A stretch of 64,000 bases of DNA from Helicobacter muridarum (GCF_000765805.2 NZ_JRPD02000004.1:1-64000), one strand, 5' to 3'. Numbered from the stretch's first letter, positions 36,194 to 45,797 are shown. The notes: generated by a model from the letters alone, not told the origin. Numbers and translations: made by a program.

Positions 36194-38440
36194 ATGAACA
36201 TATTAGGGTTTCCGCGTATTGGAGAGAAAAGGGAGCTAAAAAAAGCTTTAGAATCATTTTGGGCAAAAAAGAGCAGTGAAGCAGAATTGCTAGACGTGGC
36301 AAAAAAGCTTCGTAAGCTACATTGGAGCTATCAGAAAAATCTGCCATTTGTAGTAGTGAATGACTTTAGCCTTTATGATAATATGCTTGATCTAAGTTAC
36401 ATGCTCGGGGTAATTCCTGAACGTTTTAATAATCTAAAAGGCTTGGAACTATATTTCGCCATGGCTAGGGGTAATGGTAATAATATAGCTTGTGAGATGA
36501 CAAAGTGGTTTAATACCAATTATCACTTCGTTGTACCAGAAATAAGTAAAAATTTGAAATATATTATTAATGCTGAAAAAATCACACAAGAATATAATGA
36601 AGCAAAGACACTTGGCTATTCTCCTAAAATAAGTCTTATTGGACTTTTTACATACCTAGGATTAGCAAAAATAAGCGACAATTCCAATAAGGAAGAGATT
36701 TTTCCTTATCTTAAAAAAGCATATTTAGAATTAATTCAGTCTTTAAGCAATTTAAATGATGAAGTTATAATTGAATTCCATGAGCCAATTTTTGTTAAAG
36801 GATATAATTCATTCTTTCCTCATATAAAAGAAGTTTATGATGAAATAGCTGGGTTTGGCATAAAATCCATTGTTAGCACATATTTTGAAGCAAGCAATGA
36901 AGCTACTAAAATCTTAGTGAAAACAAAGATCGATGGCTTGGGACTTGATTTTATATATGGAGAGAATAATTTAACAAGCCTAAAACTTATAGCTGATGCT
37001 GGTAAAAAACTCTACGCTGGACTAATTGATGGACGTAACATATGGGTAGCAAATCTAGATTCTAAACTTAGTATACTTGACAGGATAAGTTTAATAGTGC
37101 CAAAAGATCTAATATATGTTGGCACTTCATGTTCACTTTTACATGTGCCATTTAGTAAAGATTCTGAAACAAAAATGGATTCCGAAATTCTTAGTTGGTT
37201 AAGTTTTGCTAGAGAAAAAATACATGAATTAGAACTTCTAGAATCATTATTTAGGAACGGTGTTACAGAATCAAATAAGGAGAAATATACAAAGAATCAA
37301 GAAATTAACGCAATTAGAAAAAGCTCTAATAAAATCCACGATGCGAATGTTCAACAAAGAATAAGCTCTCTAAGGGCACAAACAAGAAAAGAAGCCTTTA
37401 AAGATAGAATCAAACTTCAAAGAAAGGAACTTGGCTATCCAAACCTAGCTACTACAACTATTGGCAGCTTCCCACAAACTCCAGAGCTTAGAGCCTTGAG
37501 ACAAAAATACAAAAAGGGTGAAATAGACACACAAAGCTATGAAAATGGAATTAAAGACTATATAAGGGACTGCATAGCTTTTCAAGAGGAAATCGGCTTA
37601 GATGTGCTTGTTCATGGTGAACCAGAGCGAAATGATATGGTTGAATATTTTGGTGAGCAGATGAAAGGATTTGTATTTAGTCAAAATGGCTGGGTGCAAA
37701 GTTATGGTAGTCGCTGTGTAAAGCCTCCTATAATTTATGGAGATGTAAGTCGTCCAAATGCTATGACTGTGCGTTGGTCAAGCTTTGCCCAATCCTTAAG
37801 CAAGAAGATTGTAAAAGGCATGCTAACTGGTCCTGTAACAATCCTAAATTGGTCATTTGTCCGAGATGATTTGCCAAGAAATGATGTTTGTAAACAGCTC
37901 TCATTGTGCATTGCTGATGAAATTTCTGATTTGCAAGACGCCGGAATAAAGATTATACAAGTTGATGAGGCTGCTTTCAAAGAGGGGTATCCATTGAGAG
38001 AAGAAAATATAAGAGAATATGAGACTTGGGCATTAGAGTGTTTTAAGATTTCTAGTTCTGTTGCAAATCCTAGCACACAGATTCATACTCATATGTGTTA
38101 CAGCGAATTTAATGACATTATAAAAACTATTGAAGCAATGGATGCAGATGTTATTAGTATTGAAACAGCTAGAAGCGGAAATGAACTACTAAAGATATTT
38201 AAGAAAGTTGGCTATTCAAATGAAGTAGGTCCTGGCGTGTATGATATTCATAGTCCAAGAATCCCAAGCGTAGATGAGCTATATAAGCAAATACAGCTTT
38301 TATTAGAAGTTTTGCCAAATGAACAATTATGGATAAATCCAGACTGTGGGTTAAAGACTAGGAAATGGGAAGAAGTTAAACCTAGTTTAAAAAATATGAT
38401 TGAAGCAGTAAAAAGGATAAGAGCCGATCTTATAAAATAA
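36194..38440 (+). CDS. metE: cobalamin-independent methionine synthase
   Basis: A 748-residue enzyme that transfers the methyl group of methyltetrahydrofolate polyglutamate to homocysteine. The N-terminal half (GFPRIGEKRELKKALESFW) is the duplicated barrel; the catalytic half begins near TTTIGSFPQTPELR. Zinc and substrate residues appear in VLVHGEPERNDMVEYFG, IQVDEAAFKEG, HTHMCYSEF and INPDCGLKTR. No B12 or SAM riboswitch fits in the 75-nt leader. H. pylori has no methionine synthesis, so this supports a non-pylori species. Confidence 0.97.
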   Translation: MNILGFPRIGEKRELKKALESFWAKKSSEAELLDVAKKLRKLHWSYQKNLPFVVVNDFSLYDNMLDLSYMLGVIPERFNNLKGLELYFAMARGNGNNIACEMTKWFNTNYHFVVPEISKNLKYIINAEKITQEYNEAKTLGYSPKISLIGLFTYLGLAKISDNSNKEEIFPYLKKAYLELIQSLSNLNDEVIIEFHEPIFVKGYNSFFPHIKEVYDEIAGFGIKSIVSTYFEASNEATKILVKTKIDGLGLDFIYGENNLTSLKLIADAGKKLYAGLIDGRNIWVANLDSKLSILDRISLIVPKDLIYVGTSCSLLHVPFSKDSETKMDSEILSWLSFAREKIHELELLESLFRNGVTESNKEKYTKNQEINAIRKSSNKIHDANVQQRISSLRAQTRKEAFKDRIKLQRKELGYPNLATTTIGSFPQTPELRALRQKYKKGEIDTQSYENGIKDYIRDCIAFQEEIGLDVLVHGEPERNDMVEYFGEQMKGFVFSQNGWVQSYGSRCVKPPIIYGDVSRPNAMTVRWSSFAQSLSKKIVKGMLTGPVTILNWSFVRDDLPRNDVCKQLSLCIADEISDLQDAGIKIIQVDEAAFKEGYPLREENIREYETWALECFKISSSVANPSTQIHTHMCYSEFNDIIKTIEAMDADVISIETARSGNELLKIFKKVGYSNEVGPGVYDIHSPRIPSVDELYKQIQLLLEVLPNEQLWINPDCGLKTRKWEEVKPSLKNMIEAVKRIRADLIK

Positions 38441-38463
38441 GAATTAATGTTAAACACAATAAG

Positions 38464-38522
38464 CTTTATACTTGATCAAGTATAAAGAATTTTACATGAA
38501 TGAATAAAATTCATATTTTTAT
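38464..38522 (+). terminator. tandem hairpins after metE
   Basis: The first element is a perfect 24-bp palindrome at 38464-38487, which folds as CTTTATACTT, a GATC loop and AAGTATAAAG, followed by AATTTTAC. The second is ATGAAT/ATTCAT (38496-38501 and 38509-38514) followed by ATTTTTATT. They begin 24 nt after the metE stop and probably end its transcript. Confidence 0.6.
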
Positions 38523-38680
38523 TGATCATTAACATGTCAATTATGAAAACTAAATTATGGCTACATAGCATTAGTTTGCTTAATATCTACCTAAACTTAG
38601 ACAATCTAAATTCCTATATTGTTCTTAATATTTTCATAATTAAGCTGTTTAATAACTTAGGCTTTAGATATAACCTAATT

Positions 38681-38875
38681 TTAGAATAATTCCTCTACAT
38701 TTATAGGCATGTTTTCAGCATAAAGCTTTGTAAAATAAGAATCTATGCTGCTTGTAGTTTGTTCTAATGCGCCTTGCCCCTGTGCGCTATAATATAGATT
38801 TTGCGGGTCTTGATTTGGTGCTTGTTGTCCCGCAATTAAATCTTGATTCATATTAGGTATGCTTTGTTGTAACAT
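38681..38875 (-). CDS. small Gln/Asn-rich ORF, possible phage remnant
   Basis: A 64-codon frame rich in Gln, Asn and Ser (GQQAPNQDPQNLYYSAQGQG) with an ordered-looking end (SYFTKLYAENMPINVEELF). Codon use fits the genome. There is no ribosome site before the ATG, and the frame is closed 12 codons upstream, so it could be the surviving 3' end of a longer gene. I do not recognise the family. Its 5' end abuts an ORF on the other strand, in a patch that also holds an integrase stub. Confidence 0.45.
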   Translation of the reverse strand: MLQQSIPNMNQDLIAGQQAPNQDPQNLYYSAQGQGALEQTTSSIDSYFTKLYAENMPINVEELF

Positions 38876-39129
38876 TGAGTCTTGCGAATACAGAAGAGCA
38901 TAAATACTTTATGAAAAATAAAACTATGCAACCAATTTATAAAGCTTTAGCAAAGATAGATGATGAGACAAGCATATTTGCACAAAGAGTTGGTTGGTTT
39001 GATAGATTAGCAACATTTACATATCAACCAAGTCAATATAAGAGAATAACAATATATTATGAGAGCCAAACAGAGTATTTTAATCTAGCAGTTTTTATTA
39101 ATCCACAGATTAGAATTACAACTTTTTAA
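38875..39129 (+). CDS. small orphan ORF in the accessory patch
   Basis: An 84-codon frame from TTG 38875; the first ATG is at 38911, giving 72 residues. The C-terminal part (YKRITIYYESQTEYFNLAVFI) looks like a compact alpha-beta domain and codon use is typical of the genome. No convincing ribosome site is seen for either start, so it may be a fragment. I do not recognise it. It is flanked by the Gln-rich ORF and the Hcp-like lipoprotein on the opposite strand. Confidence 0.45.
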   Translation: MSLANTEEHKYFMKNKTMQPIYKALAKIDDETSIFAQRVGWFDRLATFTYQPSQYKRITIYYESQTEYFNLAVFINPQIRITTF

Positions 39130-39169
39130 CAATAGATATAAAGCCTATACCATACATCAATTATATTTG

Positions 39170-39763
39170 CTACTTCCCCAATTCATTGCATGCATCTTGT
39201 ATACCACCATCACATGCACGATTTAAGTATTTTGCTTGTAAATCTCTAAAGCCCTCCCATTTTGACTCGCAATTATTGTGTGCATCTTCTATTGACTTAA
39301 TTATGAGATAGCAACTTTTAGGCGTACATGTTGAAGCATAAGATTCCATAATAGGAATAATCTTATCATAATATTCAGTGTCTCCAAAATCTACTAGACC
39401 AAAAAATTTTATAGCAGAAATAATCCTATTATATTTAGTGTCTTCAAGAAAATCTAAATTTAGAGGACATCTCCAAGTAAAAGCATATGCATATGCTAAT
39501 ACTTCACAGTTTAGACTATATCCCCTTATGCAGGCTTGCGATAGAATTTCCTCTCTTTTTTTGAGAAATTCTAAAAAACACTTTTTTTTAGCAGGACTTG
39601 ATTCATAGTATGATCCATAAGTAGACATTTTAAGACAATGATAAAACTCATTATGTGTATCAGGATCTAATCCACAGCCGCCAAATGCAATACTTATAAA
39701 TAATAGAAAAAGTATTATTTTTATCTTACATACTATATAAAGATAGCTCTGTGTTGAATTCAT
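39170..39763 (-). CDS. Cys-rich Sel1/Hcp-like lipoprotein
   Basis: A 197-residue exported lipoprotein: a hydrophobic signal (IKIILFLLFISIAFGGC) ends in a lipobox with Cys30. The mature part has regularly placed Cys residues and the end YLNRACDGGIQDACNELG is the repeat unit of Helicobacter cysteine-rich (Hcp/Sel1-like) proteins, whose disulphide-linked helix pairs form solenoids. Only the last unit is canonical; earlier ones (SQACIRGYSLNCEVLAYAY) are degenerate. AAGGG precedes the ATG. It stands in the accessory patch next to the integrase stub. Its role may be in host interaction, but that is family knowledge, not shown here. Confidence 0.8.
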   Translation of the reverse strand: MNSTQSYLYIVCKIKIILFLLFISIAFGGCGLDPDTHNEFYHCLKMSTYGSYYESSPAKKKCFLEFLKKREEILSQACIRGYSLNCEVLAYAYAFTWRCPLNLDFLEDTKYNRIISAIKFFGLVDFGDTEYYDKIIPIMESYASTCTPKSCYLIIKSIEDAHNNCESKWEGFRDLQAKYLNRACDGGIQDACNELGK

Positions 39764-39815
39764 GATAATCCCTTAGTGTGATACTAAAAGTATATATATT
39801 TTAGCATATTAAACA

Positions 39816-40073
39816 CTAAAATAAAGGCAATCCCATATCAAGATCTCCTAATATATCATTATTTACTTTATCATCTATTTCAATAACTTTATGCTTTTTA
39901 TTCTTGTATGTTTCATAATCTTCCACATTATCACTACTAAAAGTTAGATTCTCTGTATCAAAATTCACAATATACTTACCATGTATGCCTGTTTGCTTAT
40001 TCTTTTGAATAATTACTGTCCTAGTGTTTTCATCTTGGTAACTTTCTTTATCTCTGCTTTTGTTTGTAGACAC
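39816..40073 (-). CDS. 85-aa orphan ORF, possibly 5'-disrupted
   Basis: A hydrophilic frame opening at GTG 40073, with no good ribosome site, ending in DILGDLDMGLPLF. An ATG at 40120 in another frame, 9 nt after the integrase stop, reads MSLVSQHK and meets this frame at the AAAATG run near 40095-40100. Adding one A there would fuse them to MSLVSQHKNESKEANAV and onward, giving about 101 residues. So the gene may be frameshifted at its start. I recognise no family. Its place right after the integrase suggests phage or island origin. Confidence 0.5.
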   Translation of the reverse strand: MSTNKSRDKESYQDENTRTVIIQKNKQTGIHGKYIVNFDTENLTFSSDNVEDYETYKNKKHKVIEIDDKVNNDILGDLDMGLPLF

Positions 40074-40129
40074 AGCGTTTGCTTCTTTGCTTTCATTTTA
40101 TGTTGTGATACAAGGCTCATGATACATTC

Positions 40130-40333
40130 TTAATATTGTTCATAATCTTTCGTAATAAAATCAAACAAATCTGTGTAGATACGCATTTTCACATAGCTTT
40201 TAAAGGTTGTGCTTGGGTCTTTATGCCCTAACACGTTAGCTACGGCTTGATAATTGCCAGTCTTTTCAATCATGAAACTAGCAAAACTTTTACAAATCCA
40301 ATTTAGATACCTAATAGCATAGGTGAAATATGA
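40130..40333 (-). pseudogene. 3' remnant of a phage-type tyrosine recombinase
   Basis: Too short to stand as a gene: about 66 codons open from a stop at 40334-40336 to TAA at 40130-40132. The translation contains SFASFMIEKTGNYQAVANVL, then GHKDPSTTFKSYVKM, the C-terminal catalytic part of tyrosine integrases with the His of LGHKD and the presumed Tyr nucleophile in KSY. The box normally reading H-x-L-R before SFA reads NWICK, so the His and Arg are lost. The N-terminal 80% is missing, and the remaining 5' edge lies about 20 nt from the fliP promoter. It is a dead remnant of a prophage or island. Confidence 0.85.
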
Positions 40334-40353
40334 TCATTAATAGCTGTTTGTGT

Positions 40354-40359
40354 TATAAT
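40354..40359 (+). promoter_or_regulatory. -10 box of the fliP operon
   Basis: TATAAT in TGTTATAATTGATAATAG. A transcript start near 40366 would exclude the TTG at 40359 as the fliP start codon. Confidence 0.5.
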
Positions 40360-40418
40360 TGATAATAGACAGCTTAGGCAATTTCTTCATTGCTATTTTA
40401 AAAAATATAAGGCAGACA

Positions 40419-41312
40419 TTGAAACAATTTAGTAAGCAAAATGCAATGAGACTGTTTTGGATATTATTTAGCATTGCCTTAATTACATTGCTACTTGGAG
40501 TTAAAAGCATTGCTAACACACAAACCAATCAAACTACAAATCCAGACTTTCAAAATAGACAAGATTCTCAAAAAAGATTAAATATTAATGGTGTGCCTAT
40601 TCCATCTATTGATTTAAATATAAATCCACCACAAACTCCTACCCAATTGGTAACAACATTAAATGTTGTGGTGTTGCTTACATTACTTATATTAGCACCA
40701 TCTTTATTACTTATGATGACTAGCTTTCTGCGCATTGTTATCGTTTTAGGATTTTTGCGTGTTGCGCTAGGAACACAGCAATCACCTCCAACACAAGTTT
40801 TAGTTTCGCTAGCAATAATACTTACATTTTTCATCATGGAGCCAGTTGCAAAAGATGCATATAACGCTGGCATTAAACCATATATAGACGAAACAATTGG
40901 CTATGAAGAAGCCTTTGAAAAAACTATAAAGCCTTTTAAGAAATTTATGCTAACTAATACAAGACAAAGCGATATAGTACTATTCTATAAGATTCGCAAT
41001 GAATCTCCTCCACAAATGGATAATCTTAATACAAAACAAAGCCTAGATGACCTAATAGATAGAGTATCTTTAACTATCATATTGCCATCATTTATGATAA
41101 GCGAATTAAAAACAGCTTTTCAAATAGTATTCTTGTTGTTGTTGCCATTTTTAGTAATTGATATGGTTATTGCCTCGATTCTTATGGCTATGGGGATGAT
41201 GATGTTGCCACCTGTAATGATTTCTTTGCCATTTAAGATTCTTATATTTGTGTTAGTTGATGGTTTTAACTTACTAATATGGAATCTTGTCCGTTCATTT
41301 AATTATGGCTAG
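40419..41312 (+). CDS. fliP: flagellar export gate protein FliP
   Basis: FliP forms the core of the flagellar type III export gate with FliQ and FliR. The protein has a cleavable-type signal (RLFWILFSIALITLLLGVKS), then SFLRIVIVLGFLRVALGTQQSPPTQVLVSLAI, the conserved FMISELKTAFQIVFLLLLPFLVIDMV and the end FNLLIWNLVRSF. The frame runs back to TTG 40359, but the -10 box covers that codon. I prefer TTG 40419, which has AAGG 6 nt upstream; ATG 40446 is the other choice. An Asn/Gln/Thr-rich stretch of about 40 residues after the signal makes it longer than the usual 250 residues. Confidence 0.93.
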   Translation: MKQFSKQNAMRLFWILFSIALITLLLGVKSIANTQTNQTTNPDFQNRQDSQKRLNINGVPIPSIDLNINPPQTPTQLVTTLNVVVLLTLLILAPSLLLMMTSFLRIVIVLGFLRVALGTQQSPPTQVLVSLAIILTFFIMEPVAKDAYNAGIKPYIDETIGYEEAFEKTIKPFKKFMLTNTRQSDIVLFYKIRNESPPQMDNLNTKQSLDDLIDRVSLTIILPSFMISELKTAFQIVFLLLLPFLVIDMVIASILMAMGMMMLPPVMISLPFKILIFVLVDGFNLLIWNLVRSFNYG

Positions 41313-41337
41313 AGTTTAATGCCCAAGGAAGTCATTT

Positions 41338-42141
41338 ATGTATGCCTATTGCTTACCATTTGTTGTTATTCCAAATGCATTAAGATATTTTTTTCATCAT
41401 AATGGTATTTTAGAAAAAAATTCAAATAATTTTAAAATATCTGATACCAGCATTCATGCAAAATTTAACTCTGCTGTTGATTATATGCATGTGAATTGTA
41501 AGCGCATTGCCAACATAAACAAAATCAGGACACATTTAACAAATATAAAATCTACATATACAAAATATATTATAAAACCACAAAATATTATTATATTTAT
41601 AGGTGGATTTTGTGATACTTTTCACCATGCCATCTTTGATATATTCTGCTCTTTTGCAAAATATCCATATGATATTAGCTTAGATAATAAGCACAATATT
41701 CCACTTTCTGCATGTGTAATGTATATAACATTTGATTGCTATTCTTTTTTAGAATCATTTATCCCTAAAGCACTAAACTATAATTTGAAGATTTTTATTA
41801 TTTCTCATAGTTGGGGTGCAAAAAATATCTTACGATTGTGTTTACGCAATAACTTCAAAATAGAAATTTTGATTACACTTGATTGCGTTGGGCACTTCAA
41901 CATTACGCATAGACCAAGCAATATTAGATTCTGGGAAAATATATTTATTGGTGATTATTTTAGTTCATACCATAGAAGCAATATTGCAGCATTAATTGGC
42001 GGAGCGCAAGGAAGCATTACATTTGCAGATAGCAATATATCAATTCCTTATCCATATCATCATGCGAGCACAGTTCAAATGCTAGAAAAATCTAAGTCAA
42101 TTAAGAATATTCCACGTGAAGTATTAAGATTAAAGGTTTAA
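41338..42141 (+). CDS. alpha/beta-hydrolase-like protein
   Basis: A 267-residue protein with the outline of an alpha/beta hydrolase. A beta strand and turn read [10 protein letters not shown]; the nucleophile elbow is SHSWGAKN, with Ser-x-Gly variant His-Ser-Trp-Gly; a possible acid is in TLDCVGHF and a possible catalytic His in PYPYHHAST. No signal peptide or membrane segment is evident, so it should be cytoplasmic. AAGGAAG gives the start 25 nt after fliP. Substrate unknown; lipase, thioesterase or pimeloyl-ester hydrolase-like activity are all possible. Confidence 0.75.
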   Translation: MYAYCLPFVVIPNALRYFFHHNGILEKNSNNFKISDTSIHAKFNSAVDYMHVNCKRIANINKIRTHLTNIKSTYTKYIIKPQNIIIFIGGFCDTFHHAIFDIFCSFAKYPYDISLDNKHNIPLSACVMYITFDCYSFLESFIPKALNYNLKIFIISHSWGAKNILRLCLRNNFKIEILITLDCVGHFNITHRPSNIRFWENIFIGDYFSSYHRSNIAALIGGAQGSITFADSNISIPYPYHHASTVQMLEKSKSIKNIPREVLRLKV

Positions 42142-42187
42142 TGGAAGAATGTATAATTGCACATTAAAATTATCGTTAGGAGATAAT

Positions 42188-43303
42188 ATGTCCCATAAGC
42201 ATACCTCTAGCATTCATAAATATACACAAGGCTACACCGCAAAGTCAGATTTCTATACAAGCATAACGCAGGCTACGCAAGTAGAGCGTAAATTAATATA
42301 TAATCCACAATCAGACGAGGCAGTCAATGAGAGAAGAATCTTTGGCGGGAATCCTACTGCTATATTTGAGCTAAATAAAATTAAATACCAATGGGCATAT
42401 AATACTTGGAGAATCATGCTAGCTAACACTTGGTTTCCAGAAGAAGTAAATATGAGCCAAGACAAACGCGATTATGAATTAAACCTTAGTGTGCAAGAGA
42501 AGCAAGGATATGATAGGGCTTTAGCGCAACTAATCTTTATGGATTCATTACAAACAAATAATCTAATTGATAATATAAATCCATATATTACAAGCCCAGA
42601 GATTAACCTAGTGCTAGTAAGACAAGCCTATGAAGAATCTCTTCATGCTCAAAGCTATGCTGTTATGGTTGATTCTATATCTGTCAATACTGATGAAATA
42701 TATAATATGTGGCGCAATGATAAACGACTAAAAAATAAAAATGACTATATAGCAAATGTATATATGGACTTGGCAAAATCTCCAACTGAAACAAATCTTT
42801 TAAAAGCAATGTATGCTAATCAAATATTAGAGGGAATATATTTTTATAGCGGATTTAGCTTTTTCTATACATTAGCAAGGAGTGGACGCATGCTAAATAG
42901 TGCTCAAATGATTCGCTTCATTCAAAGAGATGAAGTAACACACTTGAGCATATTTCAAAATATGATTAAGACATTGCAAAATGAAAGGGAGGATTTATTT
43001 ACGTCACAACTAGAAGAAGAAGTCATAGAGATGTTCCGTAAAGCTGTTGACATGGAATCTAGCTGGGGAGAATACATTACTCAAGGAAAAATACTAGGAC
43101 TTACACCACAAATTATCCGAGACTATATTGAATATTTGGCTGATAAGAGGCTAAGTGCTGTTGGGCTTCCAAAGATTTATAAGAAAAATAATCCCATCAA
43201 ATGGGTAGACGACTACGCGCAATTTAACGACCAAAGAACTAATTTTTTTGAGGCAAAAGTAACCAATTATTCAAAAGGGAGATTAATTTTCGATGATTTT
43301 TAG
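42188..43303 (+). CDS. nrdB: ribonucleoside-diphosphate reductase class I, beta subunit
   Basis: The radical-carrying small subunit of ribonucleotide reductase, 371 residues from the chosen start. Iron ligands appear in FMDSLQTNN (Asp), [11 protein letters not shown] (Glu and His, with the radical Tyr shortly after) and [10 protein letters not shown] (Glu and His). TTAGGAG 6 nt before ATG 42188 decides the start; the frame extends 13 codons further without a site. nrdA is not in the window. The nitrilase and pcm genes overlap downstream; H. pylori also has pcm beside nrdB. Confidence 0.96.
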   Translation: MSHKHTSSIHKYTQGYTAKSDFYTSITQATQVERKLIYNPQSDEAVNERRIFGGNPTAIFELNKIKYQWAYNTWRIMLANTWFPEEVNMSQDKRDYELNLSVQEKQGYDRALAQLIFMDSLQTNNLIDNINPYITSPEINLVLVRQAYEESLHAQSYAVMVDSISVNTDEIYNMWRNDKRLKNKNDYIANVYMDLAKSPTETNLLKAMYANQILEGIYFYSGFSFFYTLARSGRMLNSAQMIRFIQRDEVTHLSIFQNMIKTLQNEREDLFTSQLEEEVIEMFRKAVDMESSWGEYITQGKILGLTPQIIRDYIEYLADKRLSAVGLPKIYKKNNPIKWVDDYAQFNDQRTNFFEAKVTNYSKGRLIFDDF

Positions 43304-44030
43304 GACTTTTTATAGTATACAGTTGCAAACCAAGGGGATATGGCAAGAAAATCTAGATAGATTAGAATCTAGAATTCTTAAGTGTGTAGACAATTCCTTT
43401 ATACTTGCAAGCGAAATGTTTTTAACAGGGTTTGCTTATCAGCAAATGGATAAGGCTAACGACTTTAGCAATCTAGCTACTAAGAAATTAAAAGAATTAA
43501 GCACCAATAAAACCATAGCAATCACCATGATGCAAAAGAGCGGCGAGCAATACATAAATCTATGTAAGGTTTTTCATAAAGGTAAAATCATTCATACCCA
43601 ACCAAAAGTTAAATTATTTGCACTAGGAGAGGAGCATTTATATTTTAAACCAGGTAAGATAGAGGATATTAAAATTTTTCAAATTGACAATATTCCATGT
43701 GCGGTTTTAAATTGCTTTGAAATCCGCTTTATTGAATTATGGCAGAGAGTTAGAGGTGCAAAAGTAGTATTTGTGCCTGCTGCTTGGGGTAAAACTAGGA
43801 AGGTGCATTTTCAAACTTTAACTCGTGCTCTAGCCATTGCTAATCAATGTTTTGTCATTGCTAGCTCTTGTGCTGGAGAAGAATATGCTAAAGGCAGTTG
43901 TATCATTACTCCATACGGCACAGTATATAAAAACGATTCTAAAGATATTATTAGTGCATCAATAAATCTATCTGAAGCAGACAAAATGCGATCCCACATA
44001 GATACCGGAGTATCTAATGCAGCCACATAG
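43293..44030 (+). CDS. carbon-nitrogen hydrolase (nitrilase superfamily)
   Basis: A 245-residue amidohydrolase with the Glu-Lys-Cys triad in place: Glu41 (ASEMF), Lys105 (QPKVKLF) and Cys141 (LNCFEIRF). The family hydrolyses amides such as omega-amides, N-carbamoyl compounds or deaminated glutathione. It starts 11 nt inside the end of nrdB and ends 14 nt inside pcm, so all three are translationally linked. H. pylori has a similar protein annotated as beta-alanine synthase homologue. The substrate is not deducible. Confidence 0.9.
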   Translation: MIFRTFYSIQLQTKGIWQENLDRLESRILKCVDNSFILASEMFLTGFAYQQMDKANDFSNLATKKLKELSTNKTIAITMMQKSGEQYINLCKVFHKGKIIHTQPKVKLFALGEEHLYFKPGKIEDIKIFQIDNIPCAVLNCFEIRFIELWQRVRGAKVVFVPAAWGKTRKVHFQTLTRALAIANQCFVIASSCAGEEYAKGSCIITPYGTVYKNDSKDIISASINLSEADKMRSHIDTGVSNAAT

Positions 44031-44685
44031 CTATCATATCATAAAGCTATTAAAGGGATTACCGCAGCACATTGATTCTACAATCATAGACGCCATAGCA
44101 AAAACAAATCGTGAGCTATTTGTGAATTCTACGATGAAAGATTATGCTTTTGAGAATCATGCTTTGCCAATGAATGATGGGCAATGGATTAGCTCACCTA
44201 GCACAGTTGCTAAGATGAGCTCATACTTGCTTGGTTATGATATATCTGATTTATCATCACAAAAACCAGATAATGTCCTAGAAATTGGGCTTGGTAGTGG
44301 GTATCAAGCTGTTGTACTATCACATCTATTTCGTAGAGTTTTTAGCATTGAACGTATTGAATCTTTGCTTTTTGAAGCAAGGAGTCGAATTGCTAGCTTA
44401 CAAATACAAAATATTACTACCATGTATGCAGATGGCATGAAGGGCTGGATTGATCATTCGCCCTATGATAGAATATTACTATCGGCTTGTGCTAGTGAAA
44501 TTCCTACATCTCTTATTGATCAACTAAGCAATAATGCCATCTTAGTAGCCCCCATTTATCATGATAATAAGCAAGTCATCATGAGACTGATTAAAAAAAA
44601 TGGAATGATTGTTAAGCAAGAGATCCTAGAACAATGCCAATTTGTGCCAATACAAGATGGTATAGTAAAAGGTGGAGGAAAATAA
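44017..44685 (+). CDS. pcm: protein-L-isoaspartate O-methyltransferase
   Basis: A 222-residue SAM-dependent repair enzyme that methylates isoaspartyl residues in damaged proteins. The SAM-binding motif is LEIGLGSGYQAVVLS, the substrate loop reads QWISSPSTVAKMSS, and FRRVFSIERIE is the post-I acidic strand. Residues PYDRILLSACASEIP form the usual strand before the C-terminal sheet. It is last in the fliP-to-pcm plus-strand operon. Confidence 0.95.
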   Translation: MQPHSYHIIKLLKGLPQHIDSTIIDAIAKTNRELFVNSTMKDYAFENHALPMNDGQWISSPSTVAKMSSYLLGYDISDLSSQKPDNVLEIGLGSGYQAVVLSHLFRRVFSIERIESLLFEARSRIASLQIQNITTMYADGMKGWIDHSPYDRILLSACASEIPTSLIDQLSNNAILVAPIYHDNKQVIMRLIKKNGMIVKQEILEQCQFVPIQDGIVKGGGK

Positions 44686-44822
44686 CTTAATATAATCAGA
44701 TTACAAACAATTTACAATGAATTTTATTGCTTTTTGGATTTTTGCTTAAATAATACAATAATTCAATGCAATATTTATAAAACAACATATAAGTTAAGTT
44801 CAATATATAAAATTGTAAATCC

Positions 44823-45686
44823 CTATTTAAGTATTGCGGTCCCAATTCCTTTTTGAGTAAAAAATTCCAATAATAAACAATGATGTATCCTACCATTTAA
44901 GATATGCACACGAGAAACTCCATTTTGCACAGCCTTTATACAATTCCTAATCTTTGGAATCATACCTCCTCTTATGCTACCATCTAATATTAATTCTTCT
45001 GCTTTGGAAACTATAAGCTCTGATATGAGAGAATCTTTATTGGTGTAATCCTTATATACTCCATCAATGTCGCTTATAAACACCAACTTTTCAACTTGCA
45101 TAGCTTCAGCTACCGCACATGCAACATCATCAGCATTAATATTATAACTCTGCGACTTATAGTTTATATTACCTATTCCAATTGGAGATATTACAGGTAT
45201 AAAATCATGCTGCAAAATGGAATCTATTAGCAAAGAATCAACCTTGACAATCTCACCAACAAATCCCAACTTATCACTCTTAGAACGCACCTGTAACATA
45301 TTACCATCTTTACCGCTTAAGCCACACGAACGTATGCCAAATTCGCTTAATATTCCTACAATCTCTTTTCCAATCTTATTTAGAACCATTTCAACTATTT
45401 CCATAGTAGGTTCATCAGTAACTCTTAATCCATCTTGGAACTTACGCTCAATACCAGCTATTTCTAACCATCTATCAATCTCCTTTCCACCACCATGCAC
45501 AATAATAGGTTTAAATCCTATAGACTTAAGTAATGCTATATCTCTTATTAAACTTCTTTTTAATTCATCATTATCCATAGCACTACCGCCATATTTAATA
45601 ACAATAACCTTACCACGAAAAAGCTGAATATAAGGCAACGCTTCAATTAAAATCATTGCCTTTTCCTGCCACAATTTCATATCCAT
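44823..45686 (-). CDS. argB: acetylglutamate kinase
   Basis: Second step of arginine synthesis, phosphorylating N-acetylglutamate. The 287-residue protein has VIVIKYGGSAMDN (phosphate loop Lys), PIIVHGGGKEID, GLRVTD, the SGKDGNML segment and the INADDVACAVAEAM and LVFISDIDGVY strands. ATG 45686 has AAGGA at 7 nt, better than the ATG six codons earlier. H. pylori does not make arginine this way, so this adds to the non-pylori signature. No other arg gene is near. Confidence 0.96.
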   Translation of the reverse strand: MDMKLWQEKAMILIEALPYIQLFRGKVIVIKYGGSAMDNDELKRSLIRDIALLKSIGFKPIIVHGGGKEIDRWLEIAGIERKFQDGLRVTDEPTMEIVEMVLNKIGKEIVGILSEFGIRSCGLSGKDGNMLQVRSKSDKLGFVGEIVKVDSLLIDSILQHDFIPVISPIGIGNINYKSQSYNINADDVACAVAEAMQVEKLVFISDIDGVYKDYTNKDSLISELIVSKAEELILDGSIRGGMIPKIRNCIKAVQNGVSRVHILNGRIHHCLLLEFFTQKGIGTAILK

Positions 45687-45754
45687 TATTATTTCCTTTT
45701 TCAAATTACTAAAGCATTAAAGTCCAAAGATTCTATGAGTTACTTAATTTTTGC

Positions 45755-45760
45755 TATAAT
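45755..45760 (+). promoter_or_regulatory. -10 box of the META-domain gene
   Basis: TATAAT in TTTTTGCTATAATAGTC, 38 nt before the ATG at 45798. Confidence 0.55.
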
Positions 45761-45797
45761 AGTCTGATTTATACTAGACTACACTTTAAGGATTTCC

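Noticed and set aside
40359-40418. Longer fliP start at TTG 40359
   Set aside because: The TATAAT box at 40354-40359 overlaps that codon and no ribosome site precedes it; the later starts at 40419 or 40446 fit better.
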